Of a DNA stretch of 52,956 bases, positions 51,588 to 52,956 are shown piece after piece. Under the pieces are notes generated by a model, which saw nothing but the letters and a program-made list of their open reading frames with translations, was not told the origin of the DNA and did not search any database. The stretch is from positions 1 to 52,956 of the forward strand of contig JAISAQ010000023.1 in the NCBI GenBank assembly GCA_031266775.1. The letters run 5' to 3'. Made by a program: the position numbers and the translations under genes. Numbering within the stretch: the stretch's first letter is position 1; each line of letters begins with the position of its first letter. Source of the stretch: Treponema sp. GTDB taxonomy: Bacteria > Spirochaetota > Spirochaetia > Treponematales > Breznakiellaceae.

Positions 51588-51841
51588 CAGATATATTTCT
51601 CCATCAATGCATCAGTTAAAAGTTCTTTGTAATCCATCTTTCCCTTTACCTTGAATATTCCAACCAGTTCTTTTGTTATTGGGCCTAATGAATTGTGCCC
51701 GGCCTTTTTATTGGCCGGTGAGGATATTGAAGATAAATATTCTTCAACCAATTTTGAAACGCTCACTTTTTGATGTTTTGCGTACTTTTTGGCGTTTTCT
51801 ATTACATTTTGGTCAATGTTTAATGTTAACTTTGTATGCAT
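51587..51841 (-). CDS. DUF6364-type antitoxin
   Basis: 84 aa from the ATG at 51841 (MHTKLTLNIDQNVIENAKKY), which has TAGGAG 6 nt upstream. An ATG two codons earlier touches that site and is less likely. The N-terminal strand-helix-helix (LTLNIDQNVIENAKKYAKHQ, SVSKLVEEYLSSI) is a ribbon-helix-helix of the DUF6364 family, paired with PIN toxins. It should bind its own promoter and neutralise the toxin. Confidence 0.8.
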   Translation of the reverse strand: MHTKLTLNIDQNVIENAKKYAKHQKVSVSKLVEEYLSSISSPANKKAGHNSLGPITKELVGIFKVKGKMDYKELLTDALMEKYI

Positions 51842-51857
51842 AATCATCTCCTACGTA

Positions 51858-51887
51858 ATAATATATATATTGTTCACGTATTGTCAA
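51858..51887 (-). promoter_or_regulatory. Promoter of the cassette toxin-antitoxin pair
   Basis: - strand: -35 TTGACA (51882-51887), 18-bp spacer, -10 TATTAT (51858-51863). Toxin-antitoxin cassettes usually carry their own promoter. Confidence 0.65.
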
Positions 51888-51918
51888 CAAATTTTTAGTT
51901 TTTTTCAAAGAATTTTTA

Positions 51919-52132
51919 GGCAATGGCACATAACGTTCCGGCTGTTTACGCTGTTTTGGTGGCCCGGATAAGCAAATGCGTAACATTTGCAGGGCGGACA
52001 AAATATGCCGGAACAACGGTGTGGGAATGAAGCGTAGCGGAATGACCTAGCCATTGCGGAGGCCGAGCCGCCTACTGGCCCGGTAAGGCCTACAGGACAA
52101 AAAACGTAAACAGTCCTGTTATGCGCAGTGCC
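51919..52132 (-). other. attC-like recombination site between two cassettes
   Basis: On the - strand it begins GGCACTGCGCATAAC and ends CGTTATGTGCCATTGCC, so the outer boxes GCATAAC/GTTATGT are inverted. Inner boxes CTGTTTACG (near 52111) and CGTAAACAG (near 51945) are also inverted, with small unpaired offsets as in attC. The interior has further hairpins (GCAAATG/CATTTGC at 51972-51990). At about 210 bp it is longer than typical sites. It lies exactly between two - strand genes, in gene-then-attC order. Confidence 0.5.
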
Positions 52133-52137
52133 CGTTT

Positions 52138-52956
52138 TTATTGCTGGAAAATTATTTGCATGGTTTCTTTATCAACTCCATCAGCATGTAAATATTCTGA
52201 GAATGTCTTTAATCCATTTTCAACTGCATTTCTTAATTTTTTATTTGGTTTTATATTTGGTTCCCACCACCATTTTTTTATCCCGAATGGCCTGCCTGTT
52301 TCTTGTTTTATTGGTTCCATGCGTGCAACTATTTTGTCCTGATATAATACAGGTAATACATAATAACCATATTTCCTCTTTTCTTCCGGTATATATACTT
52401 CCCAGCTATACTGAAAATTAAATATTTTTTGTACCAACATTCTATCCCATAAAAGATTATCCAATGGAGCCAGAAACCTGATACAATTATCATAACCAGA
52501 TTCTATATTAAGCAAATCCATATCCTGCCGGCGGATATAAAAAGTTTCATCTATTCCGGGAACCATTATCTGTACAATGGCACCTTTCTTTTCCAGAGAT
52601 TCAAATGTACTTTTCCTTAATTGACTATCGGGAAGAAAATAACCGTTCCAGCCACCGCCATTTCTTGGCCAATGTATACCAATACTTCCAATTCGGCGTA
52701 AAAAATACCATTCATAAAAATCACTGTCTCTTTTAAATGGTTCTTCAGTTTTTGTTATTCTTTCAGGAAGTAGATTTTGTATTACATCATATACTTTTTG
52801 TACGTTCTTTTTCTTATATACTCCGATTTTACCTATGCCAAACAAATAATCAAGGGCAGCCCCTGCTATTTTGTGGTGTCCCCAACGGGTCGATTGGCAT
52901 TTCCCTAAATCAATATCATTCGCTCCAAGCGGCCCGCGGTTTTTAAGTTCTTCCAG
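52138..52956 (-). CDS. YcaQ/AlkZ-like winged-helix DNA glycosylase, partial
   Basis: 272 codons to the window edge; the 5' end is missing. The frame is open through the edge (ELKNRGPLGANDIDLGKC). Family segments: WGHHKIAGAALDYLFGIGKI (winged helix), FLAPLDNLLWDRMLVQKIF, YSWEVYIPEEKRKYGYYVLP and LYQDKIVARMEP. These are typical of HTH_42 proteins, which include glycosylases that unhook crosslinks (YcaQ) or protect antibiotic producers (AlkZ). The catalytic Gln-x-Gln/Asp motif of the family was not located and may lie outside. It ends next to the attC-like site. Confidence 0.8.
   Translation of the reverse strand: MEELKNRGPLGANDIDLGKCQSTRWGHHKIAGAALDYLFGIGKIGVYKKKNVQKVYDVIQNLLPERITKTEEPFKRDSDFYEWYFLRRIGSIGIHWPRNGGGWNGYFLPDSQLRKSTFESLEKKGAIVQIMVPGIDETFYIRRQDMDLLNIESGYDNCIRFLAPLDNLLWDRMLVQKIFNFQYSWEVYIPEEKRKYGYYVLPVLYQDKIVARMEPIKQETGRPFGIKKWWWEPNIKPNKKLRNAVENGLKTFSEYLHADGVDKETMQIIFQQ

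Overview
The window looks like a chromosomal segment of a Treponema-like spirochaete, probably one of the GC-rich host-associated or termite-gut lineages. This rests on gene content recalled from memory, not on a search: a DUF5312 protein, glucosyl-3-phosphoglycerate synthase, a TraB-like membrane protein, a cyclase/FecR/beta-barrel cluster and TPR lipoproteins. The core (about 9.2-47.6 kb) is GC-rich. Both ends are AT-rich accessory DNA.

Left accessory region (1-8.2 kb). Bases 1-116 hold the end of an insertion sequence: a terminal inverted repeat and the first codons of a transposase. Bases 130-7290 form a compact AT-rich element read on the + strand. It carries a lipoprotein, many very small genes, a 926-aa primase-helicase behind a structured leader, and a 276-aa protein resembling an HK97-fold major capsid protein. 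No terminase, portal, protease, tail or integrase gene is visible, so it resembles a phage satellite or a stripped-down phage-plasmid. A PIN-toxin/antitoxin pair follows on the - strand.

Repeat-rich interval (8.2-10.5 kb). It holds a C20 tract, a strong promoter leading to a tRNA-like 3' end, and tRNA-Glu(CTC) and tRNA-Gln(CTG). It also holds two copies of an apparently undescribed repeat beside tRNA 3' ends. In each copy the tRNA 3' end is duplicated about 160 bp apart around a structured core whose two stems differ between copies by compensatory changes. A flavodoxin-like gene and apt lie between the copies.

Core region (10.5-47.6 kb). Housekeeping and envelope genes: DUF5312 protein, argS, gpmI, an M20-like pseudo-peptidase with gpgS, a TPR lipoprotein/DHH phosphoesterase/TraB operon, a GH63-like glycosidase, a phase-variable-looking lipoprotein with a C12 tract, a class III cyclase/FecR/barrel operon, ppx/gppA-HD with ppk, an RlmI-like methyltransferase, a UroD-like protein, an acyl-CoA synthetase, a DUF4062/GGDEF operon, a membrane protein and a metallophosphoesterase. 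gpgS together with the GH63-like gene suggests glucosylglycerate synthesis and turnover. A broken DUF1016 nuclease and an HsdS remnant mark a decayed defence locus. Several genes have a -10 box so placed that transcription would start at or within 2 nt of the start codon, so leaderless mRNAs may be common.

Right accessory region (47.6-53 kb). A complete type II restriction-modification system (Vsr, C5 methyltransferase with an N-terminal HTH, MvaI/BcnI-like endonuclease) has a 35-bp dyad centred on the methyltransferase -10 box. Then come a 123-bp MITE whose ends match the IS at base 116, and two - strand units that look like integron gene cassettes (a DUF6364/PIN toxin-antitoxin pair and a YcaQ/AlkZ-like gene running off the window) with attC-like sites.
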